Below, piece by piece: positions 41,579 through 50,580 of a stretch of DNA of 64,000 nucleotides. Positions within the stretch are counted from its first letter, which is position 1. Each line of letters begins with the position of its first letter. This DNA is from Planctomycetota bacterium (lineage in GTDB: Bacteria; Planctomycetota; UBA8742; UBA2392): positions 62,001 to 126,000 of the forward strand of contig JADLAK010000065.1 in NCBI GenBank assembly GCA_020848275.1, given 5' to 3'. The position numbers and the translations under genes were made by a program. The notes under the pieces are model-generated. The model did no database searches and had not been told where the DNA came from. It worked only from the letters and a program-made list of their open reading frames with translations.

Positions 41579-42616
41579 TCACTTGCGGGTCGCTTCGTGG
41601 ACGTAATCGACCAGCGCGACCACGTTGTCGACCGGCGTCCTGGGCAAAATGCCGTGGCCAAGGTTGAAAATGTGGCCGGGTTTGCCGCCCGCGTCGTCGA
41701 GCACTTGTCGGGCCTTGCGCTTGACGGTGTCGCGGTCGGCAAACAACACGATCGGGTCGAGATTGCCCTGCACCGCTTTGACCCCGAGCTGCTTCCAGGC
41801 GGGCGCAATGGGCGTGTGCCAGTCGAGCCCGATCACGTCGCCGCCGGCCTCGGCCATCATCGGCAGCAACGTCGACGTGCCGACGCCGAAATGAATTTTC
41901 GGCACCGCCTCGCCGACGGCCTGCAACACCTGGCGCGAATAGGGCTGCACGAACTCGCGATAATCCGCGGGGCTGAGCGTACCGACCCAGCTATCGAATA
42001 GCTGAACCGCTTGAACGCCTGCATCGATTTGGGCCAACAGATAAGCCGCCACCACGCGCGAAAGTTTGGCCATCAGCGCGTGCCATGCGCCCGGGTCGGA
42101 GTACATCAGCGTTTTGGTGTGGATGAAATTGCGCGAGCCCTCGCCTTCAATGGCGTAGGCGGCCAGTGTAAACGGCGCGCCCGCAAAGCCGATCAGCGGG
42201 ATGTCCGGCGGCAGCGCCGCGCGGATCATTTTAATCGCGTCATAGACAAAGGGCATGCTCTGGCGCGGGTCGGGCTCGCGAAGCGCGTCGATCGCCTTGC
42301 CGTCGCGGACGGCAGGCGTGAGCTTCGGACCTTCGCCCTCCAGGTATTTAAGTTCGAGCCCCATCGTTTCGAGGATGGGAAGTAGATCAGCGAACAGGAT
42401 CGCCGCATCGACGCCCAGCCGCTTTTGCGCGGTCACGGTCACTTCGCAGGCGAGTTCGGGTTTCTTGCAGAGTTCAAGAAAGCTGTGTTTGCCGCGCACA
42501 GCCTGGTACTCGGGCATGTAGCGGCCGGCCTGACGCATCAGCCAGATCGGGGTGACGTCCGTGGCCTCGCCCCGGCAGGCCTTGAGGAATCTCGAATTTA
42601 ACAGGCGTTCGTCCAT
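41579..42616 (-). CDS. hemE: Uroporphyrinogen decarboxylase
   Basis: A 345-aa cytoplasmic enzyme that removes four carboxyl groups from uroporphyrinogen III to give coproporphyrinogen III in haem synthesis. The signature PIWLMRQAGRYMPEYQAVR lies near the N-terminus; the two Arg residues bind substrate. ILFADLLPILETMG, LIGFAGAPFTLAAYAIEG and FNLGHGILPRTPVDNV are also standard. Length is normal. The ATG at 42616 (MDERLLNSRF) is preferred to the TTG seven codons earlier. No other haem gene is in the window. Confidence 0.97.
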   Translation of the reverse strand: MDERLLNSRFLKACRGEATDVTPIWLMRQAGRYMPEYQAVRGKHSFLELCKKPELACEVTVTAQKRLGVDAAILFADLLPILETMGLELKYLEGEGPKLTPAVRDGKAIDALREPDPRQSMPFVYDAIKMIRAALPPDIPLIGFAGAPFTLAAYAIEGEGSRNFIHTKTLMYSDPGAWHALMAKLSRVVAAYLLAQIDAGVQAVQLFDSWVGTLSPADYREFVQPYSRQVLQAVGEAVPKIHFGVGTSTLLPMMAEAGGDVIGLDWHTPIAPAWKQLGVKAVQGNLDPIVLFADRDTVKRKARQVLDDAGGKPGHIFNLGHGILPRTPVDNVVALVDYVHEATRK

Positions 42617-42667
42617 CAAACTGACTCTAGCAGTCAAAACGTGCCCGTGTAGACTTCGAACGTGTAG

Positions 42668-42832
42668 AGGGCTTTTCCAGATGATCTGAGCGAGGCTTTT
42701 GCGGAGCGCCGAACGAGCAGATCAAGAAGCGCGAGCGTCCGCGTGGCTGAAGGCCACGCAAAGCGAGCGCGACGCCGAGATGCGACGTTCGCCGCCCGCA
42801 CAAGCCCGCGAACGGTCATCTGGATAAGCCCT
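42668..42832 (+). repeat. Structured dispersed element, copy B
   Basis: Arms AGGGCTTTTCCAGATGA (42668-42684) and TCATCTGGATAAGCCCT (42816-42832) pair at 16 of 17 positions. The inside carries GAGCGAGGC, GCGCCGAACGAGCAG, a hairpin GCGTGGC/GCCACGC and GACGCCGAGATGCGACG, as in copies A and C. The right arm ends 2 bases before tRNA-Leu(CAA). Confidence 0.85.
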
Positions 42833-42834
42833 TT

Positions 42835-42923
42835 GCCTAGGTGGCGGAACTGGCAGACGCGGCGGATTCAAAATCCGCAGTCCTTCACTGGGCGTGTGGG
42901 TTCAACTCCCACCCTAGGCACCA
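42835..42923 (+). tRNA. tRNA-Leu(CAA)
   Basis: Acceptor GCCTAGG pairs with CCTAGGC, followed by A and an encoded CCA. The anticodon stem GCGGA/TCCGC holds the loop TTCAAAA, giving anticodon CAA (UUG codons). A long variable arm (CAGTCCTTCACTGGGCGT) and T arm GTGGGTTCAACTCCCAC confirm a leucine tRNA. Confidence 0.96.
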
Positions 42924-42999
42924 TAATTCTGATTTCCTCAACCTGATCGCCCAATTCTTCCGATGAACCGTTACCGGACATGAGCCGGGAAGCTGTTTC

Positions 43000-43046
43000 G
43001 TGGGGCGGGCCTCTGGCCTGCCTGGCAGGCTGGAAGCCTGCCCCAC
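43000..43046. repeat. Hairpin in the mltA leader
   Basis: GTGGGGC-GGGC pairs with GCCT-GCCCCAC, with a second small hairpin (CCTGCC/GGCAGG) in the loop. It ends 13 bases before the MltA start codon and resembles the palindromes in the AI-2E permease gene head. Confidence 0.7.
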
Positions 43047-43059
43047 CATTGGAGATTCC

Positions 43060-44265
43060 ATGCATCTTCGTGCCGCCGCGATCACCCTGACTGCCGTCCT
43101 CTGCATCTTCACCACCGGCTGCGCCACCGCCGAAAAAGACCCCTATCGCGAACTTGGGCCTGGCGAGCTCGCGTTGCGCAAGATCACCGACGCGCGCGAA
43201 ATTCCCGACTTCACCGAGGCGCTCAAGAATACCGACGACCTCGACGCCGCCATCGCCCACAGCCTCAGCTACCTCGCCAAGCCCTCGTCGCAGAGCTTCT
43301 TTCCCAGCGCGGGGCTGACGCACGAACAAGTGCGCGTCAGCCTCGAGGAATTCCGCGCGATGTTGGCTGACGGCGATGACGCCAAGACCCTCAACGCCGA
43401 AATCCGCCGCCGCTTCGACGTCTACACCACCGTCGGCTATGACGGCGAAGGGACGATCCTCTACACCGGCTATTACACGCCGATTTTCGAGGCCTCGCTG
43501 ACACGCGACGACCGCTTCCGCTACCCGCTGCACAAGCTGCCCGCCAACCACGTCAAAGACCCGCTGACCGGTGAAACCAAGGGCCTGCGAGGCGAAGAAG
43601 GCAGCATCGACCCCAACTATCCCACCCGCCGCGAATTGCTGAACTCCGGCATGCTCGACGGCACCGAACTCGTGTGGCTCAGCGACCCGGTCGAAGCTTA
43701 CGTCGTGCAGGTGCAAGGCAGCGCGATTTTGCGCCTTGCCGACGGCACGGAATTCGAGGTCGGCTACGCGGGAACGAACGGCCGGGAATATAAGTCGATT
43801 GGGGCTGAGCTGATTAAACGCGGAAAACTTACGAAGGCGGAATTAAACCTCGACAGCATCGTGCGTTACTTCCGCAAGAACCCGCAGGACTTCGACGCCA
43901 TCACCGGCGCCAATGACCGCTACGTGTTCTTCCAGCAAAACAGCGGGGGCCCCTTCGGCTGCCTGAACGAACAAGTGCTGCCCGACCGCTCCCTCGCAAC
44001 CGACAAAACGATTTTCCCGCGCGGCGGCCTGTGCCTCGTTGAAACCGTACTGCCGACGCACCGCAACAGCGCGCGCAAGGTCAGCCGGTTCATGCTTGAC
44101 CAGGACGCCGGCGGCGCCATCCGCGCGCCGGGCCGCGCCGACATCTACTGGGGCAGCGGCGACGCCGCGCAGCAACGCGCCGGCCGCACGCGCTCCGAAG
44201 GCCGGCTGTATTACCTTGTGCTGAAAGACCGCGAACTGCGGGGCCGCGAAAAAGTTGCGAAGTAG
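43060..44265 (+). CDS. mltA: Membrane-bound lytic murein transglycosylase A, lipoprotein
   Basis: A 401-aa lipoprotein from the ATG at 43060, with GGAG upstream. The signal peptide ends in a lipobox (CIFTTGC). MltA features are present: TGYYTPIFEASLTRDDRFRYPLH, VQVQGSAILRLADG, NDRYVFFQQNSGGPFGCLNEQVLP and the C-terminal GRADIYWGSGDAA, which carries the catalytic Asp of the 3D double-psi barrel. It cleaves glycan strands of peptidoglycan with formation of 1,6-anhydromuramic acid, from the inner face of the outer membrane. Together with the two L,D-transpeptidases in this window it points to a real murein wall. Confidence 0.93.
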   Translation: MHLRAAAITLTAVLCIFTTGCATAEKDPYRELGPGELALRKITDAREIPDFTEALKNTDDLDAAIAHSLSYLAKPSSQSFFPSAGLTHEQVRVSLEEFRAMLADGDDAKTLNAEIRRRFDVYTTVGYDGEGTILYTGYYTPIFEASLTRDDRFRYPLHKLPANHVKDPLTGETKGLRGEEGSIDPNYPTRRELLNSGMLDGTELVWLSDPVEAYVVQVQGSAILRLADGTEFEVGYAGTNGREYKSIGAELIKRGKLTKAELNLDSIVRYFRKNPQDFDAITGANDRYVFFQQNSGGPFGCLNEQVLPDRSLATDKTIFPRGGLCLVETVLPTHRNSARKVSRFMLDQDAGGAIRAPGRADIYWGSGDAAQQRAGRTRSEGRLYYLVLKDRELRGREKVAK

Positions 44266-44325
44266 GGACACGCGGCCGCGTGTCCGCGAAGCGCGCTCGC
44301 CCGGTGGACACGCGGCCGCGTGTCC
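44266..44325. repeat. Two copies of a perfect 20-bp palindrome
   Basis: The palindrome GGACACGCGGCCGCGTGTCC occurs at 44266-44285 and again at 44306-44325, separated by 20 bases. The first begins right after the mltA stop codon. A variant lies at 60144-60163, and both that copy and the second one here are followed by CTACG. Confidence 0.9.
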
Positions 44326-44338
44326 CTACGATAACGCC

Positions 44339-44776
44339 GTGCGGCTGTTCATCGACAAGCCCGTCAAACGCCTCCCGACGCCCTTTGAGTCCTGCTCGAT
44401 GTTCTTTCTGGCGGGGGGCGCGGGAATGATTGCGCTTCAACGCATGATTCAACACGACGCGACTTTCTGTCCCCTGCGCGCCGTCACCACCATCCCCTGC
44501 CCGCTTTGTGGCGGCACGCGCGCGGTCATGGCATTGGTCAGCGGCGACCCGCCGCTGGCTATTAGATACAACCCGCTGGCGCTGATCCTGCTTGCGGCGA
44601 TGGTCTACAGCACGATGTGTTATCTGCTGATCGTGCTGCCCTGGGGCCGACGGCCCGAAGTTGAAATGTCCGGGCGCGAACTACGATTGTCCTCGCTGCT
44701 GATTCTCGCCGCTTTTGCGGCCAACTGGGTCTATGTGATTTCGGCGGGCATGTATAAGGTACCCTTGGTGCTATAG
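44339..44776 (+). CDS. DUF2752 membrane protein
   Basis: A 145-aa product from a GTG at 44339; the listed upstream start at 44255 would run through the palindrome pair. It carries the DUF2752 signature CPLRAVTTIPCPLCGGTRAVMALVSGDP followed by AIRYNPLALILL: a CPxCGxTRA core in the loop before a helix and NPL at the start of the next. About three membrane helices are expected. The Cys residues may bind metal or be redox active. The function of this family is not established. It ends 12 bases before dnaX, so co-transcription is likely. Confidence 0.82.
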   Translation: MRLFIDKPVKRLPTPFESCSMFFLAGGAGMIALQRMIQHDATFCPLRAVTTIPCPLCGGTRAVMALVSGDPPLAIRYNPLALILLAAMVYSTMCYLLIVLPWGRRPEVEMSGRELRLSSLLILAAFAANWVYVISAGMYKVPLVL

Positions 44777-44788
44777 CCGCAATCTCCC

Positions 44789-46240
44789 ATGGCCGAACCG
44801 GCAAAAACTGAACGCCCCCACGGCTACACCGTGATGGCGCGCAAGTACCGCCCCCGGCGCTTTGCCGACATCGTGGGGCAGCCGCACGTCGTGCAGGCGC
44901 TGACCAACGCGCTTTCGACGGGGCGGCTGGCGCACGCATTCTTGCTGACGGGGTCGCGCGGCACGGGCAAAACCAGCACCGCGCGTATTTTGGCCAGCGC
45001 GCTCAACTGCATGAAGGAAGGCCGCAAGGATTTTGAGCCCTGCGGCGAGTGCCCAAGCTGCGTCGATATCTCGGGCGGCGAGGACATGGACGTGATCGAG
45101 ATGGACGCGGCGTCCAACAGCCGCGTCGACGACATCCGCGAACGCCTGCTCAGCATCGACACCAAGCCGGCCCGCGGGCGCTTCCGCATTTATATTATCG
45201 ACGAAGTGCACATGCTTTCGACCAGCGCCTTCAACGCGCTGTTGAAGACGATCGAAGAACCGCCGGCGCACGTAAAATTTATTCTCGCGACGACCAACCC
45301 GGAAAAAATCCCCGAGACGATTTTGTCGCGCGTGCAGCGTTACGATTTCCGGCGCGTGACGCTGGCTGAAATCACCGAACGCCTGCAAAGCATCTGCGCG
45401 GCCGAAGGCCTGACGCCCGAGCCTGACGTGTTGCGCACGCTGGCCGAACTCTCCGAGGGCGGCCTGCGCGACGCGCTCTCACGCCTCGACCAGCTTGCGG
45501 CATTTGCGGGCGCCAAGGCGACATTGGCCGACGCTGAGCGCGTGTTCGGCCTGGTCAGCCGCGGCAAACTGTTGACGCTGCTGGAATCACTCAGCAAAGG
45601 CGACCTCAAGGCGGGCATTCTATTTGCCGAAGATGTGTTCGATTCAGGCAAGGACGCCGCGGAAGTGCTTGGCGCGATGGTCGGTTTAACCCGCGCGCTT
45701 CTACTTGTGGCGGCGGCGGGCAATGACACGCGCGGCGTCGAGGTCATGGCCGACGAATTGCCGCGGCTGCGCGAAGTCGGCGCGCGCTTTGGCATCGAGG
45801 GCCTGGTGTATCTTGCCGAGATGCTCACCGATTGCCGCCAGCGTGTGCGACGTGCGGCGTTTCCGCGCGTCGTGGTTGAAACAACGATGGTCAAACTCGC
45901 GATGCTGAAAAATCTGAAGCCGCTTGATCAATTGATCGCGCAGCTTGAGTCGCCGGAATTTGCGCAAGAATCTTTCACGAAGTCAGAAGGCCCCGGAGGC
46001 GCGAATGAACGGGCTCCGGAGACGAATCGGCACGCCGCCCCTGTCACCGATGCGTCAAATTTTCTTGCACCCGCACGAGATTCATTACAAAAGGCAGTCG
46101 GCGGAACCGAAAAAACAGTGCCCACAGTTGCACAAGACAACACAAAAACAGGACCTAATGACGCACGAATGAAGCGCGCCCCGACCGAAGAGGAGTCGCA
46201 AGCGATCGGTGAGCTAAGGCGTAAGTTCCGTGCTAAATAG
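44789..46240 (+). CDS. dnaX: DNA polymerase III subunit gamma/tau
   Basis: A 483-aa clamp-loader ATPase. Present are YRPRRFADIVGQPHVVQAL, Walker A TGSRGTGKTSTAR, the zinc-binding Cys cluster (CGECPSC plus the upstream CMKEG), Walker B IYIIDEVHMLS, sensor 1 FILATTNPEKIPETILSR and a sensor 2 region. The C-terminal tail (~100 residues) is short and polar, so the tau-specific part is reduced compared with E. coli (643 aa). No slippery A-run for programmed frameshift is evident by eye. The protein loads the sliding clamp in replication. It is followed by ybaB, the usual neighbour. Confidence 0.96.
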   Translation: MAEPAKTERPHGYTVMARKYRPRRFADIVGQPHVVQALTNALSTGRLAHAFLLTGSRGTGKTSTARILASALNCMKEGRKDFEPCGECPSCVDISGGEDMDVIEMDAASNSRVDDIRERLLSIDTKPARGRFRIYIIDEVHMLSTSAFNALLKTIEEPPAHVKFILATTNPEKIPETILSRVQRYDFRRVTLAEITERLQSICAAEGLTPEPDVLRTLAELSEGGLRDALSRLDQLAAFAGAKATLADAERVFGLVSRGKLLTLLESLSKGDLKAGILFAEDVFDSGKDAAEVLGAMVGLTRALLLVAAAGNDTRGVEVMADELPRLREVGARFGIEGLVYLAEMLTDCRQRVRRAAFPRVVVETTMVKLAMLKNLKPLDQLIAQLESPEFAQESFTKSEGPGGANERAPETNRHAAPVTDASNFLAPARDSLQKAVGGTEKTVPTVAQDNTKTGPNDARMKRAPTEEESQAIGELRRKFRAK

Positions 46241-46373
46241 AAGTTACGTACGACGTTGCATTATTTCATCGTGATTTTCGTTGAACTGGCCAACCAGTCA
46301 TTTATATATTTAGGCACAGAAAAGGATTCCTCAACAAAGTCACTAATGTTGGCGAAACCTTAAAGGGGGAAGT

Positions 46374-46694
46374 ATGGCCGGCTTGGGGAACTTTTCCGAG
46401 CTCATGAAACAGGCCCAGCGCATGCAGCGCGACATGGGCAAGGTTCAAGAGGAGCTTAAGGATCGTTATGTCGAGGCCGCCGCAGGCGACGACGCCGTCA
46501 AGGTCGTTTGCTCGGGCGCAGGTGAGATCATCAAGATCGAGATTTCGCCGGAAGCCGTCGACAAAACCGATATGTCGCTTCTTGAAGACCTGGTGCTGGC
46601 GGCCGTAAACGCAGGCCTGAAGAAGGCTGAAGACCTGCGCCACGCGGAACTCGCCAAAGTCACCGGGGGCATGAACCTGCCGGGCCTGTTCTAG
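46374..46694 (+). CDS. ybaB: YbaB/EbfC family nucleoid-associated protein
   Basis: A 106-aa DNA-binding protein that forms dimers and coats the nucleoid. It has the conserved start FSELMKQAQRMQRDMGKVQEEL, the middle strand VKVVCSGAGEIIKIEISPE and a C-terminal helix with AELAKVTGGMNLPGLF. A strong ribosome site AAAGGGGGAAGT precedes the ATG. It lies 133 bases after dnaX, as in most bacteria. The third usual member, recR, is absent and a Crp/Fnr-type regulator gene follows instead. Confidence 0.95.
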   Translation: MAGLGNFSELMKQAQRMQRDMGKVQEELKDRYVEAAAGDDAVKVVCSGAGEIIKIEISPEAVDKTDMSLLEDLVLAAVNAGLKKAEDLRHAELAKVTGGMNLPGLF

Positions 46695-46801
46695 AAGTAG
46701 CGCCGGTCGCGGCGGACAAGGACAAGCAAATGGACGGAATCGAACCTGCGACATTGGACGTACAGACATCGAGAATTACCACGAGAAAGGAACACACGAA
46801 G

Positions 46802-47491
46802 ATGCACTCCACGGACTCGCTTGGGGAAATACCGCTGTTCAAAGGACTGTCAGAGAAAATCATTTCGAAGCTTGAGGGTCACAGCACCGTCAAGCGCATT
46901 GAAGAGGGCGAGACTTATTTCCGCGCCGGAGAACTCCCTCGGCATTTCAGCATCGTCGTCTCCGGCCAGCTCAAGCTTTTCCGTATCAACAAGGCCGGCA
47001 AGGAGCAGGTGTTCAGCTACGCCCAGCCCAACGACGCGGTCGGGTTTGTCGCCGTCACCGACCCCTACCGCGCGTGGCCCGTTGATTGCGTCGCCCGCAC
47101 CACCACGGAAGTAATCGAGATCGAGCTTGCCTCACTGCGCGAAATCCTGCGCAGCGAACCCGCTCTCGCCCACCAGTTCATGACCGAGCTGTCGAAGCAT
47201 TTGCTGCGCATGGTCCAGCTTGTCGACCAGTTGTCGCTCAAGGACGCGCACAATCGCCTCGCGCACTGGCTCGAAACGTGGATCACCCGCAATTACCCCG
47301 ACAGCGGCGACAAGGAACTGATGCTGGTGCTGCCTTATACGCAGAGCGAAATCGCCGCGCAGATCGGGACTGTCCGCGAAGTTGTTTCGCGCGGCTTCTC
47401 GAAGATGGAAAAGGACGGCATTCTCAAGACCTCGGGCAAACGCGTGACGATCCAGTCCCGCGCGCGCCTGCGTGAAATGGCGAATGTCTAA
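46802..47491 (+). CDS. Crp/Fnr family transcription regulator
   Basis: A 229-aa regulator. The ATG at 46802 (MHSTDSLGEIPLFKGL) gives the usual family N-terminus; an in-frame ATG at 46730 with AAGGA upstream would add 24 residues. The cyclic-nucleotide-binding-type barrel runs from ~10 to 120 (GETYFRAGELPRHFSIVVSGQLKLFRI), followed by the dimer helix and a C-terminal winged helix (LPYTQSEIAAQIGTVREVVSRGFSKMEKDGIL) that binds DNA. The Arg/Ser pair that binds cAMP in CRP is not evident, and no Fnr-type Cys cluster is seen. The effector is therefore unknown. Confidence 0.92.
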   Translation: MHSTDSLGEIPLFKGLSEKIISKLEGHSTVKRIEEGETYFRAGELPRHFSIVVSGQLKLFRINKAGKEQVFSYAQPNDAVGFVAVTDPYRAWPVDCVARTTTEVIEIELASLREILRSEPALAHQFMTELSKHLLRMVQLVDQLSLKDAHNRLAHWLETWITRNYPDSGDKELMLVLPYTQSEIAAQIGTVREVVSRGFSKMEKDGILKTSGKRVTIQSRARLREMANV

Positions 47492-47552
47492 ACGGTCCTG
47501 CGGACCGTTTAGAGAGCGAAGCGTTGAGGCCTTTGGGCGAAAGCCCAAAGGC
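47488..47552 (+). repeat. Two strong hairpins after the Crp/Fnr gene
   Basis: CTAAACGGTCC-TGC-GGACCGTTTAG (47488-47512, 11-bp perfect stem) overlaps the stop codon. GCCTTTGGGC-GAAA-GCCCAAAGGC (47529-47552) is a perfect 10-bp stem with a GAAA tetraloop. No T-run follows either. Confidence 0.85.
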
Positions 47553-47693
47553 TGATCGCGAAGCGGCTCGTCTGAGGCCGGTGCAGCACCTTGGCGAAGT
47601 CGGAAGCGCGCAGAGAAACCTGCCGCAAAGCAAGTTTCCGCTGGGCACATCAGCGGCGTTCCAGTGCACCTTGACTGTTGAGTTCGGGCAACG

Positions 47694-47725
47694 ACCGGCC
47701 GGGGAAACCCGGCCGGTTGTTATTT
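47694..47725 (+). terminator. Intrinsic terminator
   Basis: ACCGGCCGGG-GAAA-CCCGGCCGGT followed by TGTTATTT. The perfect 10-bp stem with a GAAA loop ends the Crp/Fnr transcript and overlaps the end of the convergent reductase gene. Confidence 0.85.
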
Positions 47726-48229
47726 GCGGTAACTCAGCATCACCAACCCGCTGTTGTAGGCCCTGGCGCGGACAAACCTCAACGCGAGTCTCCTGGTCCC
47801 GGCGGGGAACAGAGCCAGGCCGCCGCCCAGCACCAGGGGGTGCACGGCGATCATCGCTTCGTCAATCAGGCGCGCGTTGGCGAAATGTTTCACCAGTTCG
47901 CCGCCGCCCATCAACCACAGGTTCTTGCCGTGCGACCGGCGAAGCCTTCGCACCAGCGCCGCGGGGCTTCGCGATGTGAATTCAACGCGCGCGTCCTTGT
48001 ACCTCGCGGGCGCATGCGTGAAGACGACGCAGCGGCGGCCGGGGTAGGGCCACTGCGGGAAGGTCAGGCAAAGTTCGTAACTCTTGCGGCCCATCAGCAC
48101 CACATCGATGCCCGCCAGGAACCTGCGGTAGCCGTAGTCCTGGTCGGAGAAAAGCCAGTCGATTTCGCCCCTGGGACCGGCGATGTAGCCGTCAAGGCTT
48201 GTCGCAATGAACAGTTGGACCTTGCGCAT
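47720..48229 (-). CDS. DHFR/RibD-type reductase
   Basis: A 169-aa protein of the dihydrofolate-reductase fold, closest in style to the YwjB/RibD C-terminal group. Motifs are VQLFIATSLDGYIAGPRGEIDWL at the N-terminus, DVVLMGRKSYEL for the NADPH pyrophosphate, and LWLMGGGELVKHFANARLIDE with the Gly-rich NADPH loop. Such proteins reduce pterin- or pyrimidine-like compounds with NADPH; the substrate of this clade is not established and it should not be taken as FolA. A GC hairpin (48241-48258) lies just upstream of its start. It is convergent with the Crp/Fnr gene. Confidence 0.88.
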   Translation of the reverse strand: MRKVQLFIATSLDGYIAGPRGEIDWLFSDQDYGYRRFLAGIDVVLMGRKSYELCLTFPQWPYPGRRCVVFTHAPARYKDARVEFTSRSPAALVRRLRRSHGKNLWLMGGGELVKHFANARLIDEAMIAVHPLVLGGGLALFPAGTRRLALRFVRARAYNSGLVMLSYRK

Positions 48230-48240
48230 CGAAATACTGT

Positions 48241-48258
48241 GGCGCGGAGCCCCGCGCC
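48241..48258. repeat. Short GC-rich hairpin
   Basis: GGCGCGG-AGCC-CCGCGCC: 7-bp perfect stem, 12 bases upstream of the reductase start codon on the minus strand. Confidence 0.7.
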
Positions 48259-48261
48259 AGG

Positions 48262-48480
48262 CGAGAAAAAAAGATGAGGCCCTCGCGGGGCAATCACGAG
48301 GGCCTCGATACTACTCCGCTCCCGGGCAAAGAGCGGTGCACGGTTGTCGTGCGTTTTAACTAATGCAAACCGTGTTCCTAACCAGACGTTCGCAAGCTGT
48401 GATCGCGAAATGGCGCGGGTCGCAGCCCAAGCCATTTTGGCCAATTAATTTTTGCCGCCTCGTCCCAAATTAATGCAGCG
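48262..48480 (-). ncRNA. Candidate small RNA ending in a strong terminator
   Basis: On the minus strand, GAGGCCCTCG and CGAGGGCCTC form a perfect 10-bp stem followed by ATCTTTTTTTCT (48265-48306), a strong intrinsic terminator. No minus-strand gene lies upstream of it; the nearest gene to the right is on the plus strand. Before it, read in the same direction, are the hairpins GCACG/CGTGC and CCGCTC/GAGCGG. The 5' end is a guess and no promoter was identified with certainty. Confidence 0.35.
48265..48306 (-). terminator. Intrinsic terminator on the minus strand without an assigned gene
   Basis: The 10-bp perfect stem GAGGCCCTCG/CGAGGGCCTC with an 11-base loop is followed on the minus strand by ATC and seven Ts. 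It precedes the reductase gene and would stop transcripts entering from the right. Confidence 0.85.
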
Positions 48481-48487
48481 CAATTTT

Positions 48488-48515
48488 CCACACAGTGTGG
48501 GGAATATTCCCCACA
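48488..48515. promoter_or_regulatory. Two overlapping perfect palindromes, likely operator
   Basis: CCACACAGTGTGG (48488-48500) and the 20-bp TGTGGGGAATATTCCCCACA (48496-48515) share the bases TGTGG. They lie ~130 bases upstream of the sigma54-activator gene in an AT-rich stretch. Overlapping symmetric sites suggest cooperative or competing binding of dimeric regulators. Confidence 0.6.
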
Positions 48516-48643
48516 TCGTACCGTACAGTTAGTTATTAATTGCGCAAATCGCTACCCAGTAGCAGGTTGGATTGAGTATGTTGGTAAATGCCATTTAGCT
48601 ACCGTTGGATGCTCAATCACACTTCCACGAAATAGCTTACAAA

Positions 48644-49982
<1,339 letters not shown>

Positions 49983-49996
<14 letters not shown>

Positions 49997-50150
49997 GCTG
50001 GCCGCGAAGTTTTTCCAGCACCTCGAAGCCGACCTCGACCGCTTCCGAACGATGGCGAAACTTCGCCAGCGTAGCCGCGTCGGCCTCAAGTTCCTTGACC
50101 AGCGCCGCCACGCGCGCTTTGGCGCCCGCCGCCTGCTCGACGCGCGCCAA
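49983..50150 (-). pseudogene. C-terminal gene fragment, unknown family
   Basis: An open minus-strand frame too short for the ORF track encodes ~55 residues of protein-like helical sequence (VAALVKELEADAATLAKF, FEVLEKLRGQPKPA) and stops inside the end of the sigma54-activator gene, overlapping it by 14 bases. The only possible start is TTG, with no ribosome site, and an in-frame stop lies a little further up. Upstream DNA is decayed IS material. It may be the tail of a gene cut by a past insertion, or a very small gene. Confidence 0.35.
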
Positions 50151-50306
50151 ACAGCCACGGTCAACCCTCGGCCCAATTCAGGACCCCAAGGGGGTGAATT
50201 AAGGTCTCATACGGCGAAAAATTCACGTTGGACATCTCGCCGCAACAATAGAGTGAGCGGCAAGGGAGACCGCCGGACGAAAACTACTCGACCGATTTAT
50301 CCGACT
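50151..50306. other. Intergenic region between two remnants
   Basis: No ORF is supported. The stretch CCAATTCAGGACCCCAAGG onwards changes in composition compared with both sides, as expected at an old insertion boundary. Confidence 0.35.
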
Positions 50307-50580
50307 TCAGCGGCAAATATTTCGGTAACGGTCACAGTAGTTTGCGCCGTCCTTCTCGGCCACCAGCAGATAGAGCAGCAGAACCATTTTGGACAACGGC
50401 AGCTTGGCCGCATGCAGCAGCGTGCCGGCGGTTGCGCTGGCCTGATGGCCGCAGGACTTGCACTCGATCACGTCATAGCCGCGAAGCTCGTAGCCTCTCT
50501 TGTGGTCGCAGGCGCGGGCAGATGAGGCCGCCGGGCCGGTGCGCTTTGACCAGCGCTTGGCGGCAGGCGTCATCAGTGGC
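50307..50580 (-). pseudogene. IS1595-family transposase remnant, frameshifted and truncated
   Basis: Read on the minus strand, two frames together give the N-terminal zinc ribbon of IS1595-type transposases: DDACRQALVKAHRPGGLICPR in one frame, then CDHKRGYELRGYDVIECKSCG and ATAGTLLHAAKLPLSKM in the next. Joining them across a single extra C near 50513 restores the CPRC...CKSC zinc site. After LLVAEKDG the similarity stops and a stop codon follows, so the catalytic DDE region is missing. An in-frame TAG precedes the first part. No terminal inverted repeats were found. It is a dead mobile-element relic. Confidence 0.65.
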
